Positions 35,570 through 44,236 of a DNA stretch of 64,000 bases are shown piece after piece. Both the position numbers and the translations under genes were made by a program. The notes under the pieces are model-generated. The model was not told the origin of the DNA. It did not search any database and saw only the letters and a list, made by a program, of their open reading frames with translations. Origin of the DNA: Myxococcus eversor (lineage in GTDB: Bacteria > Myxococcota > Myxococcia > Myxococcales > Myxococcaceae). The stretch spans positions 62,001 through 126,000 of the forward strand of contig NZ_JAAIXY010000030.1 of the NCBI RefSeq assembly GCF_010894455.1, read 5' to 3'. Position 1 is the stretch's first letter. Each line of letters opens with the position of its first letter.

Positions 35570-36727
35570 ATGTCGTCGTCCTTGCCCCCCGCCTTCAACC
35601 CCGCGTCCGTGGACGTGGAGGGTTTCCATCGAGAGCTGAAGGCGTTGCGGCAGGAGATCGACGCGAACCTGGGGGAAGCGGACGCGAAGCACCTCCGTAA
35701 AATCGAGCGCTGGGGCCGTGTAGGCACGCTGCTGGGCATCGCCACCTGCTGGCTGGCCCCCAACCCGTTCAGCGCCGCCGCGCTCAGCCTGGGCCGCTCG
35801 ACGCGCTGGCTCCTGATGCATCATGTGGGACACCGGGGCTATGACCGTGTCCCGGGCCTTCCCGCGTCACGGACGGGCAAGGGCTTCGCCAAGGGCGGCC
35901 GGCGCTACCTCGACTGGCTCGACTGGATGCTGCCCGAGGCGTGGGTCTTCGAGCACAACGTCCTGCACCACTCGCACACCGGCGAAGACGCGGACCCGGA
36001 CCTCCTGGAGCGCAACGCGGAAGGCACGCTGCGCAACCCGTCCCGGCCGCTCGCGCTGCGCTACCTCCAGCTCACGCTGCTGGCGCTCACCTGGCGCGCC
36101 TCGTACTACGCGCCCGAGACGCTGAGCGCCGTGCGCCGCAAGGGCCGCCGTGACGGTGGAGCCCTCACGGGGGCCGAGTGGAAGGAGCTGCTCCTCCAAT
36201 GCTACCTGCCGTACGCCGCCGTGCAGTTCGTGCTCTTCCCCGCGCTGTTCCTCGTCATCGGCCCGTGGGCGGCGTTCAGCGCGTTCTGCAACTCGTTGAT
36301 GGCGGACGTGCTCACGAGCGTCCACACCTTCCTCGTCGTGGGTCCCAACCACACGGGCGAGGACCTGTACCGCTTCGACGACAAGCCCGCGAACAAGGGC
36401 GAGCGTTACATCCAGCAGGTCATTGGCAGCGCGAACTACCGGACGGGTGGAGACCTGAACGACTTCGCGCACCTCTGGCTGAACTATCAGATTGAACACC
36501 ACATCTGGCCCGACCTGCCGATGCTCAAGTACCGCGAGGTCCAGCCGAAGGTCCGCGCCCTGTGCGAGAAGTACGGCGTCCCCTACGTGCAGGAGAGCGT
36601 CTGGACGCGCGTGCGGAAGATGGTCGACGTGGTGGTGGGGAAGCGGTCCATGCGGAAGCTCGCGCCCCGTGAGCGCTCGGAAGCGCCCGTGGCCGCCGAG
36701 GCGGAGCTCCAGGCCCACGTGGCTTGA
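35570..36727 (+). CDS. Membrane fatty acid desaturase
   Basis: 385-residue integral membrane di-iron desaturase. All three His boxes are present: HHVGH (residues 84-88), HNVLHHSH (129-136) and QIEHH (about 305). Hydrophobic segments near 55-75, 165-180 and 220-250 supply the membrane domain. It would introduce a double bond in fatty acyl chains. Myxobacteria make many unsaturated and branched acids, so regiospecificity cannot be told. Transcribed alone; a palindromic hairpin separates it from the viperin island. Confidence 0.92.
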   Translation: MSSSLPPAFNPASVDVEGFHRELKALRQEIDANLGEADAKHLRKIERWGRVGTLLGIATCWLAPNPFSAAALSLGRSTRWLLMHHVGHRGYDRVPGLPASRTGKGFAKGGRRYLDWLDWMLPEAWVFEHNVLHHSHTGEDADPDLLERNAEGTLRNPSRPLALRYLQLTLLALTWRASYYAPETLSAVRRKGRRDGGALTGAEWKELLLQCYLPYAAVQFVLFPALFLVIGPWAAFSAFCNSLMADVLTSVHTFLVVGPNHTGEDLYRFDDKPANKGERYIQQVIGSANYRTGGDLNDFAHLWLNYQIEHHIWPDLPMLKYREVQPKVRALCEKYGVPYVQESVWTRVRKMVDVVVGKRSMRKLAPRERSEAPVAAEAELQAHVA

Positions 36728-36746
36728 ACGGGCTGTTGCTCGTGAG

Positions 36747-36776
36747 GGGCGTCGACTCCCGTGGGATTCGACGCCC
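36747..36776. terminator. Convergent hairpin terminator
   Basis: Perfect arms GGGCGTCGA (36747-36755) and TCGACGCCC (36768-36776), loop 12, between the desaturase stop and the stop of the nucleotide kinase on the other strand. No U run. Confidence 0.65.
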
Positions 36777-36795
36777 TGGCCTTCCTGGCTTCAGC

Positions 36796-37359
36796 TCAGG
36801 GACGGCTGGCGCCCTCGAGGATGTGGAGCACGGTGTCGTACAGAGCCCCGGGGGAGGAGTCGTTCCTCAGGACAACGTCGAACGAGGATCGATCTCGCTC
36901 CTTGAGTTCCATCTCGGTGCTGTGTCGAGCCAACGCCCCAGGAGCTCCAGCCCCTGGGCGCTCGATGAGCCAGATGGAGGCGCCCAGCTCTCGTGCCATC
37001 CGCCATTCCGCCTGGGTCCGCAAGTCGGTGCAGACGACACGTCCTCCTGAACGCAGGATGGCTTCGACTCGAAGCCGGAAGGGGCGCAGCCAGACTTCGG
37101 AGTCCAGCTCCACGCAGGCCTGTCCGAATCGTTGATACAGCTCCCGAGGCATCCTCCCGAACCGAGGGTCGACTTCATTGCGCCGCTCACCCCAAAGCTG
37201 TGCGGGGTCGAGCTGGAGCAGGCCCATCAACGTCCACTTGATCGGGTCCGCGAGGGCCACTCGCTCGTAGCCATGCTTCGTCGCGAGAAAACCACCCAAT
37301 GTGTCCTTGCCCGATCCGGAGACACCCGAGAGGCAGATGAGGCTGGGAGGCGTGCTCAT
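36796..37359 (-). CDS. Nucleoside monophosphate kinase-like protein, viperin partner
   Basis: 187 residues. P-loop GVSGSGKDT (residues 12-20) and the following helix resemble deoxynucleoside/nucleoside monophosphate kinases, including phage dNMP kinases. The lid is short, with Arg-rich segments (RRNEVDPRFGR). Its ATG overlaps the viperin stop (ATGA), so the two are co-translated. Bacterial viperins are often encoded beside a nucleotide kinase. A plausible role is to raise the supply of the NTP that viperin turns into a chain terminator, or to phosphorylate the product; this is inference. Confidence 0.8.
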   Translation of the reverse strand: MSTPPSLICLSGVSGSGKDTLGGFLATKHGYERVALADPIKWTLMGLLQLDPAQLWGERRNEVDPRFGRMPRELYQRFGQACVELDSEVWLRPFRLRVEAILRSGGRVVCTDLRTQAEWRMARELGASIWLIERPGAGAPGALARHSTEMELKERDRSSFDVVLRNDSSPGALYDTVLHILEGASRP

Positions 37360-38276
37360 GACTCACCTCGGAAGTCATAGGCGCCGTTCCGGCCCTCGAA
37401 GCGCTCTGGGTAGAAGCGAACCTGAGCCCATGCGGCGTCGAGTCCTCGATGGAGGATGGGCTCGCTGTAGTGATGTCCGCCGTCGACGTTGTCGAAGAAG
37501 CGACCCGCGGGGTCGACCATCGCGTAGCTGCCACGCATGTCCTCGTTGTCTTCCGGGACCAGGAAGATGCCGTCGTGCTCCAGTGAGCGGTGACGGTCGA
37601 CGAAGGCGTTGAAGTCCTCGAGGTCGCAGCGAAGTTCCTCCACCTTGCCCGAGTTCTGTCCCGCGACGCTGAGCACACGCAACAGCTTCCAGCGCTCGGG
37701 CTTCAGCTTTCGGAGGAAGGCCACCTGGTCTTCGCCCGCGTTCAGGTTCGTGACGACCGTGTTGACCTTGAGGCGCATTCCCGCGCCACGGACTCGTTCG
37801 GCGATCAACTGGTACTCTGCGGGCGTCAGCGCCTTCCTATCGACGGCGCGCCCCATGGCTGCATGAGTGTCGGGCGACACGCTGTCGATGCTCAGCGTCA
37901 CCCAGTCGACGACACCCCGCAGGCGTTCAACGGTGGCGGCGTCCAATTTGCTGCCGTTCGTCACCAGATTCGTGGTCGCGCCTCGTGCCTTGGCGGTGGC
38001 CGCGAGCTCTGGCAACCAGCGGCAGAGCAACGGCTCGCCTCCCGCGAAGGTGATCTTCTCGAAGCGGCTGGCCAACAACTCCACCACTCGCAGCGCGGCG
38101 TCCTCTGGGAGATGTCCCTTGGGAACCACGTCCCTGCGGACGTCCTCGAAGGTGGCGAAGCAGAACCTGCAACGCATGTTGCACGGCTGCCACAGGTGGA
38201 AGTTGACGGTCGGCGGCATCGCCTTGGGGGCGGCCGTCAGCGCGAGGGACTGTGTTGCGGAAGTCTGCGGGTCCAT
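37356..38276 (-). CDS. Prokaryotic viperin (radical SAM, antiviral ddhNTP synthase)
   Basis: 306-residue radical SAM protein. The 4Fe-4S motif is CNMRCRFCF (Cys 32, 36, 39) directly after NFHLWQP, a pattern characteristic of viperins and not of MoaA-type enzymes. FAGGEPLL and LVTNGSKL are the SAM-binding motifs, and the C-terminus ends RFYPERFEGRNGAYDF, like the conserved viperin FY...YDW tail. Viperins convert CTP, GTP or UTP to 3'-deoxy-3',4'-didehydro-NTPs that stop viral RNA synthesis. I chose ATG 38276 (GGAGG, spacing 4); ATG 38312 is possible. Followed by an overlapping kinase and preceded by a membrane sigma factor. Confidence 0.88.
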   Translation of the reverse strand: MDPQTSATQSLALTAAPKAMPPTVNFHLWQPCNMRCRFCFATFEDVRRDVVPKGHLPEDAALRVVELLASRFEKITFAGGEPLLCRWLPELAATAKARGATTNLVTNGSKLDAATVERLRGVVDWVTLSIDSVSPDTHAAMGRAVDRKALTPAEYQLIAERVRGAGMRLKVNTVVTNLNAGEDQVAFLRKLKPERWKLLRVLSVAGQNSGKVEELRCDLEDFNAFVDRHRSLEHDGIFLVPEDNEDMRGSYAMVDPAGRFFDNVDGGHHYSEPILHRGLDAAWAQVRFYPERFEGRNGAYDFRGES

Positions 38277-38283
38277 GAAGCCT

Positions 38284-38316
38284 CCAGATGCCGCCCGCGT
38301 TGGGCGGGTCATCTGG
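38284..38316 (-). promoter_or_regulatory. Strong hairpin abutting the viperin ribosome-binding site
   Basis: On the plus strand, CCAGATG (38284-38290) plus CCGCCC (38291-38296) pair with GGGCGG (38302-38307) plus CATCTGG (38310-38316), with a 2-base bulge and 5-base loop. On the mRNA its 3' base overlaps the GGAGG of viperin. It may stabilise the mRNA, attenuate transcription or hide the ribosome site. Confidence 0.55.
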
Positions 38317-38361
38317 TGCTCCACTTCCTTCACCGAATTAAGTGTGACCCAAAATCGTAAA

Positions 38362-39657
38362 CTACTGACATCTCTGGAGAAATTCGGTCCTTAATTGGTC
38401 CCGGGCGCGCTGGACGCGTTTGCGCGCCGCCGCGGGCTGGATTTCCAGTTTGCGACCCAGCTCGGCCTCGTCCATTCCTTCGAAGTAGCGCATGCGGAGG
38501 ACCTCCTGCTGTTCCCCCGGGAGGGCACACAGTGCCGCCCGCAGCGCGTGATGTGACTCCAACTCCACATACTGGTCGTCCGGTCGGATGTTGCAGGCGG
38601 GCTCGGGCAGTGACTCCAGTGCGCAGGCCTTGCTCACCTGGCTGAACCGTCTCCGCGCCCCGTAGTCGACCGCGCGGAGGAAGTAGGGCTCGAAATCCAG
38701 GGGCGGCTCCCTCCTCATGCAGATGTTCAAGAGGATGGCCTGGACGAGGTCCTCCGCGTCGGCGCTGTTCGTGACGATGCTCCGCGCGATTCGATGGGCC
38801 TTGGCCATCATCTCCTGTTGCTGGAATTGCGTTTCCAGACAGGCGTGCATGTTGCTCGAGGGCGCGGCCCCCAGGGCCCCCAGGTGGGCAACGGATACTT
38901 CGCCTGGGCTGTTGTAGGTGGCTGGGAGCGCGCCGGTCCTGCGGGCTCCCGCGCCCAGGAGCGCCTGTCTCGAGCATTCCCAGGAGGCCGAGTCGCAGGG
39001 CGCGGGCTGGGCGTTCGCGATGGTTCGGGAACTGGACGCGAGGGCTTTGGCGAGAGGAACCACGACCAGCACCAAGGCCGTCGCCGCGAGCGCCCCCAGG
39101 GTCAGCACTCCGGCGCCGAATGGCGAGGCCTTCGCGAGGCGCCAGGAGAGACGAAGGACTCCCACGCTCATCCGAATGAGCAGCACGCTGATGGAGAGGA
39201 CAGCCCAGACGGAGAATGCGATGACCAACGCGCCAGGCAGCACGGGCAGGGCGCTGCGTTCGTTTCCGTCTGGAAGGGTCCACTGGCACGCGAGGAACAG
39301 AAGCAGTCCCAGCAGGAGCCAGGGCCACCGGAGCAGCAAGCGAGGACGACCGGCTTGCCCCGTCATCCGCTGGTATCCATTCCAGGCGGTGACGGCCGTG
39401 AATGCAATCAAGGCCATCGAGAGGAAGATGACGGACAACTGGGCCGCGCCTTCGAACACGCCTGAGGTGAGCGCACCCATCCGTTGCAGGACCGTGGCTG
39501 CGCCCGTGAGCCCCATGAGGCCCGTGAATCCAATGCCAACGATGGCGCCGGGCACGAGGACGTTGGTCGCGAAGATGGCAAGAGCCAGCGCGACCAGCGC
39601 CAGTTGCCAACCCGAGGTACGCCGTGGCTGCGGTCCTGGCTCCCCCACCTTTGCCAT
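38362..39657 (-). CDS. Membrane-spanning ECF-type sigma factor
   Basis: 431 residues. The N-terminal half has five or six transmembrane helices (about 17-41, 38-58, 69-91, 111-126, 138-161, 180-203), then a linker with Cys 221, 228 and 273. The C-terminal part is an ECF sigma factor: region 2 about 275-345 (IVTNSADAEDLVQAILL) and region 4 about 370-425 (ALPGEQQEVLRMRYFEG, then an HTH with AARKRVQRARDQ). A sigma factor tethered in the membrane could be freed by proteolysis or act as a direct sensor. Start at ATG 39657 (AGGAAGG upstream). 85 bases upstream of viperin, same strand. Confidence 0.88.
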   Translation of the reverse strand: MAKVGEPGPQPRRTSGWQLALVALALAIFATNVLVPGAIVGIGFTGLMGLTGAATVLQRMGALTSGVFEGAAQLSVIFLSMALIAFTAVTAWNGYQRMTGQAGRPRLLLRWPWLLLGLLLFLACQWTLPDGNERSALPVLPGALVIAFSVWAVLSISVLLIRMSVGVLRLSWRLAKASPFGAGVLTLGALAATALVLVVVPLAKALASSSRTIANAQPAPCDSASWECSRQALLGAGARRTGALPATYNSPGEVSVAHLGALGAAPSSNMHACLETQFQQQEMMAKAHRIARSIVTNSADAEDLVQAILLNICMRREPPLDFEPYFLRAVDYGARRRFSQVSKACALESLPEPACNIRPDDQYVELESHHALRAALCALPGEQQEVLRMRYFEGMDEAELGRKLEIQPAAARKRVQRARDQLRTEFLQRCQ

Positions 39658-39871
39658 GCGGCCTTCCTTCTCAGACCTGCCCGGCATCGTACGGGCTTGT
39701 CTGGTGAAGGGGAATCCGCCAACTCGGGACGGCCAGTTCGCTTGGTTCTATTTCGTGGAGACCCGGTCCTGCGTTGGGTGGACGGGTGTCGCTACGATGG
39801 ATGCCCCCCTGCTTTGGGCGCGGGACTACGTAACGGCGCTTGCCGCCGGATGGGCCCCAGGCGTGGAGCTT

Positions 39872-40372
39872 TCAGCCAGGTGACGCGCGGCGCTGCCTGG
39901 GCAGCGTGCGGCGCACCAGGGTCTTCTCCGGCACGCTCTCCTTGTCCTCACGGCTGAGGACCTCGACGTCCACCACCCGGGCGCCATCGGCGGAAGCGGG
40001 CGGGCCGAGCGTCACCACGAGCACCCGGTAGGCCTCCTCCAGCCGCTTGTGCAGCTTGATGAAGTTCACCTGCGCGGTGCCGGGCATGTCCTCGGTGTAG
40101 GTGAAGTACCAGCGCAGCTCGTCCAGGTTGCTGTAGTACCGGTCCACCACGGCCTGTTCCTGCTCCGGCAGGTGGATGAGGTTCTCGAACGCGCCGTCGG
40201 CGTAGCGCGAGGCGATGGTGTCGAGCAACGGCTCTCGACTGCGCAGGCGCGAGAAGAGGGCGAACATCTCGTCACGTCGAGCTTCCAGCCGGCGCATGAT
40301 GCCGGCGGCGTCCATTGCAATCAGATTGCGGACGCGAGCGGCCATCTCATCGGCCTTCTTGCGGCGAGCCAT
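39872..40372 (-). CDS. Hypothetical helical protein
   Basis: 166 residues, basic and mostly helical (MARRKKADEMAARVRNLI...). Aromatic-rich segment YYSNLDELRWYFTYTEDM (about 80-97) is its most distinctive part. No signal peptide, membrane helix or catalytic motif. The 214 bases upstream of it hold no gene. I do not recognise the family; conserved proteins of this kind occur in myxobacteria. Confidence 0.55.
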   Translation of the reverse strand: MARRKKADEMAARVRNLIAMDAAGIMRRLEARRDEMFALFSRLRSREPLLDTIASRYADGAFENLIHLPEQEQAVVDRYYSNLDELRWYFTYTEDMPGTAQVNFIKLHKRLEEAYRVLVVTLGPPASADGARVVDVEVLSREDKESVPEKTLVRRTLPRQRRASPG

Positions 40373-40424
40373 GGCGGCCAGCCTAGCCCCCCAACCCGAG
40401 CCGAGCCAATGGGGGGCCGGTGGG

Positions 40425-41753
40425 TCAGTAGACCCTCAGGAGCCTGGGCTGACAGACGAAGCGCGGGTTGCGGAAGTCGACGACCTCGATTTCGCCCGTG
40501 GTCTCCTCGAAGCGGCCCGCGAGCATTCCCGCGGCCACCGCCGTCGCGACGTAGAGGCTGTCCTGCCCCTTGAGCTCCTTGAGCTTGCGGAAGTAGACGA
40601 CGCGCCCCTCCACGGACCAGAGCGTGTGGATGCCCGTGGCCTGCACGCCTCGCGCCCCATCAGGGGGTGCGCCGAGCTTCGCGAGCGAGGACGGCACGGC
40701 GTTCAGCACAAAGGCGTCGTATGCTGGATTGCCGCTCAACGTCACGAGCTTCGCGTCGCGCAGCGTGCCATCCGTGTCCTGGTGCAACTCCAAGGTGACG
40801 ATGAGCTTCGCCCCTCCACCGCCCGCGAGCTTCTGCAACTCGTCGCCCGCCTGGACGCGACCCCTCAACTGATTCATGGAGTAGTCGCCGGAGCCGTCGC
40901 CCGAGCGGTTCTGGAGGGCTTGGAGTTGCTCGGAGCCGGTGGGCGCATTGGGGATGGGGCCTCCCGGGCTGCCCGTGGCGCCGTAGTTCTTCGACTGCGC
41001 GGCCCAGGACGTCTTGACCTGATTGAGCAGGCTCGTGCCTGGGAACACCGGCGCGTCCTCGAGGCCCTTCTCGAGCGCCTCGCGCAGCCGGCTGAAGTAC
41101 GGGTCGATCAACCCATTGGCCACGCGCAGGCTGGCCTTCTGGTCGTCGATGACGCCTTGCACGCGTTCCCCGACGCGACCGCGCTCCTCGGCCATGAGGG
41201 CTTCCCGGGATGGGCCCACGTCTCCTGGGCGCAGCGTGCGTCCGCTCTGGATGGGGAGGCCAGAAGGCCGGGAGTCTCCTCGGGGAGTGAGCGCGGAGGG
41301 CAGGGGGAAGAGGTGGTCTCGCGGTTGGCGAGGCCCGAGTGGCGTGGCCTCCCCCGCGAGCAGGCCCATGGGAGTGTCCGCGTGTCGCGGGTCGGGCTCC
41401 GTGGGTGCAGTCGAGGCCACGGCGTCTGGCGCGGGCGGGGTCGCGGGTTCCGTAGGGGGCTGGGCCGCCGGCACTCGCGGGGCTGGTTCGGTTCGTCGAG
41501 GAGGAGGCGGCCTCGCCAGCGGAACGGAGGGCCGCTGCGGTGGTGTGGGAGGTGGTGGCTGTGTCGTGGGCCGTGGGGCCGAGGAAGGTTCGGACCGTGG
41601 CGAAGTGACGACCTCCACGAACAAGGGGGCGGGTCGAGGGAGCGCAGGTCGCGGACGCACCGCCGGCGTCCCGTCCCAGAGCAGGACGAGAAGGGCCGCA
41701 TGGATGGCGAGTGAGGCCAGCGCGGCCCACCCGAAGCGTCGAAACCGCCGCAT
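40425..41753 (-). CDS. TonB-like protein with Pro-rich periplasmic linker
   Basis: 442 residues. Basic start and one N-terminal helix (FGWAALASLAIHAALLVLLW, residues about 6-25), then a Pro-rich stretch (about 30-150), a helical segment and a C-terminal region (about 310-420) that reads as a TonB/TolA-like domain: VTLELHQDTDGTLRDAKLVTLSG, then AYDAFVLNAV. It would span the periplasm and link inner-membrane energy to an outer-membrane partner. No ExbB/ExbD or receptor gene is adjacent. The proposed start is ATG 41753. Confidence 0.75.
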   Translation of the reverse strand: MRRFRRFGWAALASLAIHAALLVLLWDGTPAVRPRPALPRPAPLFVEVVTSPRSEPSSAPRPTTQPPPPTPPQRPSVPLARPPPPRRTEPAPRVPAAQPPTEPATPPAPDAVASTAPTEPDPRHADTPMGLLAGEATPLGPRQPRDHLFPLPSALTPRGDSRPSGLPIQSGRTLRPGDVGPSREALMAEERGRVGERVQGVIDDQKASLRVANGLIDPYFSRLREALEKGLEDAPVFPGTSLLNQVKTSWAAQSKNYGATGSPGGPIPNAPTGSEQLQALQNRSGDGSGDYSMNQLRGRVQAGDELQKLAGGGGAKLIVTLELHQDTDGTLRDAKLVTLSGNPAYDAFVLNAVPSSLAKLGAPPDGARGVQATGIHTLWSVEGRVVYFRKLKELKGQDSLYVATAVAAGMLAGRFEETTGEIEVVDFRNPRFVCQPRLLRVY

Positions 41754-42046
41754 TGCGACTCCACGAACGCGTGGAAGGCCCACCCATGCCGCGGTGGATG
41801 ACTCCAGAGCCGGCCCTCTGGCCTCGAAAGTCTACCTGTCTTCCAACCCGAGGTCGTGAGCCCCTACGAAAGGGAGGCCGCGGGATTGCCCCCTCCTTCC
41901 TCCAAGTCTGGCGAAAGGCGTGCGGTGCAGAACGCTTCGATGCGTGACGCGGGGCGCCTTGGGTGCCTGGGAATGCGGTGGGTTGATGGGCGACAGGTTG
42001 CTCTTTCGCGCGGCGTTGGCGCGAGGGGCCCTGATACGCTTGCGGC

Positions 42047-42658
42047 ATGGTGCTCAAGATCGTCCAGGCAGGAGAACCCGTGCTTCGGCAGAAGGCGCGA
42101 GACCTGACGCCGGAGGAGATTGGCGGTCCCGAGATTCAGCGGCTCATTGTGTTGATGCGCGACACGATGCGGGACGCGCCGGGTGTGGGGCTCGCTGCGC
42201 CACAGGTGGGAGTGGGCCTGCGGTTGGTGGTCATCGAGGACCGGGCCGAATACCAGGCAGGGGTGTCGCCCGAGGACTTGTCGGCGAGAGAGCGGACGCC
42301 GGTTCCGTTCCACGTGCTCATCAATCCGAAGCTGACGGTGGAGGACGCGACGCCCGCCGAGTTCCATGAGGGCTGCTTGAGTGTCACGGGCTTCGCGGCG
42401 CTCGTGGCCCGGGCGCGCGGTGTGCGGGTGGACGCCCTGGACGAGCAGGGCAATCCGGTGACGATTCGGGCGACGGGGTGGTACGCGCGCATTCTCCAGC
42501 ATGAGCTGGACCACCTGGACGGGACGCTCTACGTGGACCGGATGGAGACGCGCAGCTTCGCGACGGCGGAGAACCACCGTCGGTATTGGGCGGGGCGTAC
42601 CACCGCCGAGGTGCGGGCTGTCCTCGGGTTGCCGGTGCGTGGCACGTCGTCGACCTGA
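42047..42658 (+). CDS. def: Peptide deformylase
   Basis: 203 residues. All three signatures are present: GVGLAAPQVG (46-55), EGCLSV (metal Cys 110) and QHELDHLDG (metal His 152 and 156, catalytic Glu 153). It removes the N-formyl group from new proteins. Somewhat longer than the E. coli enzyme because of an insertion around residues 66-85. Start at ATG 42047. Confidence 0.96.
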   Translation: MVLKIVQAGEPVLRQKARDLTPEEIGGPEIQRLIVLMRDTMRDAPGVGLAAPQVGVGLRLVVIEDRAEYQAGVSPEDLSARERTPVPFHVLINPKLTVEDATPAEFHEGCLSVTGFAALVARARGVRVDALDEQGNPVTIRATGWYARILQHELDHLDGTLYVDRMETRSFATAENHRRYWAGRTTAEVRAVLGLPVRGTSST

Positions 42659-42673
42659 ACGGAGGAACACGCA

Positions 42674-43315
42674 ATGTCTGTCGCACGCGAAGACGTCACC
42701 ACGCCTGTCATCGTGGGTCGCTCGAGTTCTCACTTCACCCGCATCGCGCGGATCTTCGCCGCGGAGCTGCGCGTCGACTACTCCTTCCGCGTCCTGCGAG
42801 ACCTCCTGTCCTCGAACCCAGAGGACTACGGTGGCAACCCCGCGCTGCGGATTCCAGTCTTGCAGACGCCCAAAGGTGTCTGGTTCGGGGTGCTCAATGT
42901 TTGTCGTGAGCTCCGCCGGATGTCGAGCCTCTCGCCCCACGTGGTCTGGCCCGAGGACCTGGAGGCGCCGGTGCTCGCGAATGCGCAGGAACTCGTCCTT
43001 CAGGCCATGTCGACGGAGGTGACGTTGATCATGTCCAAGCTGGGGGGCACGGGAGAGAGTGCCCATCAGTCGAAGATGCGAACGGCGCTGACCAACATGA
43101 TGTCGTGGCTGGAGCAGAACGCGACGACGGTGCTCGCCACGCTTCCGTCGAATCGGGACCTGAGCTTCCTGGAGGTCACGCTCTTCTGCCTCGTGAGGCA
43201 CTTGGAGTTCCGGGAGGTCCTGCCGATGACCTCCTACGAGGAGCTCAACGCGTTCTGCCAGAAGTTCGAGACGCGAGCCTCCGCCATGGAGACGACCTTC
43301 CGTTTCGACACGTGA
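42674..43315 (+). CDS. Glutathione S-transferase-like protein
   Basis: 213 residues. N-terminal thioredoxin-like half (SSSHFTRIARIFAAELRVDY; NPALRIPVLQT with the cis-Pro of GST folds) and an all-helical C-terminal half. The catalytic Ser/Cys is not certain; SSS at residues 17-19 is the best candidate. It begins 16 bases after def, with GGAGG upstream, so they are co-transcribed. Enzymatic activity is not shown by the sequence. Confidence 0.75.
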   Translation: MSVAREDVTTPVIVGRSSSHFTRIARIFAAELRVDYSFRVLRDLLSSNPEDYGGNPALRIPVLQTPKGVWFGVLNVCRELRRMSSLSPHVVWPEDLEAPVLANAQELVLQAMSTEVTLIMSKLGGTGESAHQSKMRTALTNMMSWLEQNATTVLATLPSNRDLSFLEVTLFCLVRHLEFREVLPMTSYEELNAFCQKFETRASAMETTFRFDT

Positions 43316-43327
43316 GTTCGGCGTGCC

Positions 43328-43663
43328 TCAATCGAGGAAGCGACGCTCCCAGCGAAGCAATTCCTCCTCGGAGAGTCCGAGGCTGTAGGCATGCTGTTCG
43401 CGAAAGAGCACGGGCTCCAGGACGCGGGCCAGCTCGCGGTAGGAGGGCAGGGTGTTGCCGCTCACGGTGTCACCGGCCTCGGGCCAGGAGCCCAGGGTGA
43501 TGACGGCGCTGTCTCCAGGAAGGGCCTCGACGGTGGTGCCTGGAGAGTGGAGCTTCTCTCGGAGTGCTGACACACCGCCGAGGCCCGCGAGTGCCGGCTG
43601 TCCGAGGAAGGTGAGCCATGCGGGTCCTCGCACGCGGGTGCCAATCTCCCAGGAGACGTGCTC
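43328..43663 (-). repeat. Recombined repeat, immunity 3' end, copy 1
   Basis: Closely matches 45155-45490 (offset 1827), covering the last third of both immunity genes. The 5' parts of the genes are much less alike. Confidence 0.75.
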
Positions 43664-44236
43664 CAGTTCGAGGAGGTCCAACCCTGGGTAGCGAAAGCAC
43701 ACCTTGCGGACCTCGGCCATCATCCCGACGACGTCCAGTTCGCCATTGAAGGCGAGGCCTACGTGCCCCGAGCAGAATGGCAGGAGGCTCGCGATCTTGA
43801 GTGCCAGTTCACGCACCTCGGTGGGGCCGTGCTGCTCCAGGTATTCTGTCGGAAGCCAGCAGCGCACCGCGCAGACAGGGTCTCGTCGTTTGGGGGATAT
43901 CGCTGCATCGTGCGCTTTGCCGAAATACTCAAACCGATACTGATAGCGAGAGTCTTCAGCATCGTGCAGCAGGAGTAGCGGCGATTTTTGTTCGAGAAGC
44001 TCCGCGCGGATGCCCGACCGCTCCTGTTCTGTCAGGTCGATCCATTCGCCATCCTCGCTGGCATACCTTCCGATGGCGCCAGGACCGACTGCGTGCAGAT
44101 ACGTCTCCATTGCCGTGACGACCGCTTGAGCGACTTCCTGGTGAGGGCGGTCCATGAAGAATACGAAGCTCAACCCTTCGCGCACCAGAAGGAGCTCGCC
44201 ATACGTGAGGCGAATCCGAGGGTAGTGATCGCTCAT
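43328..44236 (-). CDS. DUF3396-type immunity protein, cassette 1
   Basis: 302-residue cytoplasmic protein of the DUF3396 (TsiV-like, type VI immunity) family: SGHVGLAFNGELDVVG, CFRYPGLDLLELEHVSWEIG and a C-terminal ELLRWERRFLD. It has a paralogue in cassette 2, with the C-terminal 110 residues closely similar but the N-terminal half diverged. Its ATG overlaps the stop of the preceding lipoprotein toxin gene (ATGA), the expected toxin-immunity coupling. DNA around 43850-44000 is noticeably lower in GC than its surroundings, as expected of acquired DNA. Its role would be to neutralise the toxin in the producing cell. Confidence 0.82.
   Translation of the reverse strand: MSDHYPRIRLTYGELLLVREGLSFVFFMDRPHQEVAQAVVTAMETYLHAVGPGAIGRYASEDGEWIDLTEQERSGIRAELLEQKSPLLLLHDAEDSRYQYRFEYFGKAHDAAISPKRRDPVCAVRCWLPTEYLEQHGPTEVRELALKIASLLPFCSGHVGLAFNGELDVVGMMAEVRKVCFRYPGLDLLELEHVSWEIGTRVRGPAWLTFLGQPALAGLGGVSALREKLHSPGTTVEALPGDSAVITLGSWPEAGDTVSGNTLPSYRELARVLEPVLFREQHAYSLGLSEEELLRWERRFLD

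Noticed and set aside
35361..35639. Short plus-strand frame before the desaturase
   Set aside because: No ribosome site, atypical composition, overlaps the desaturase start.
37356..38276. MoaA/PqqE-type radical SAM instead of viperin
   Set aside because: The NFHLW motif before CNMRCRFCF, the YDF tail and the kinase partner fit viperin; no C-terminal extra Cys cluster of SPASM or MoaA proteins.
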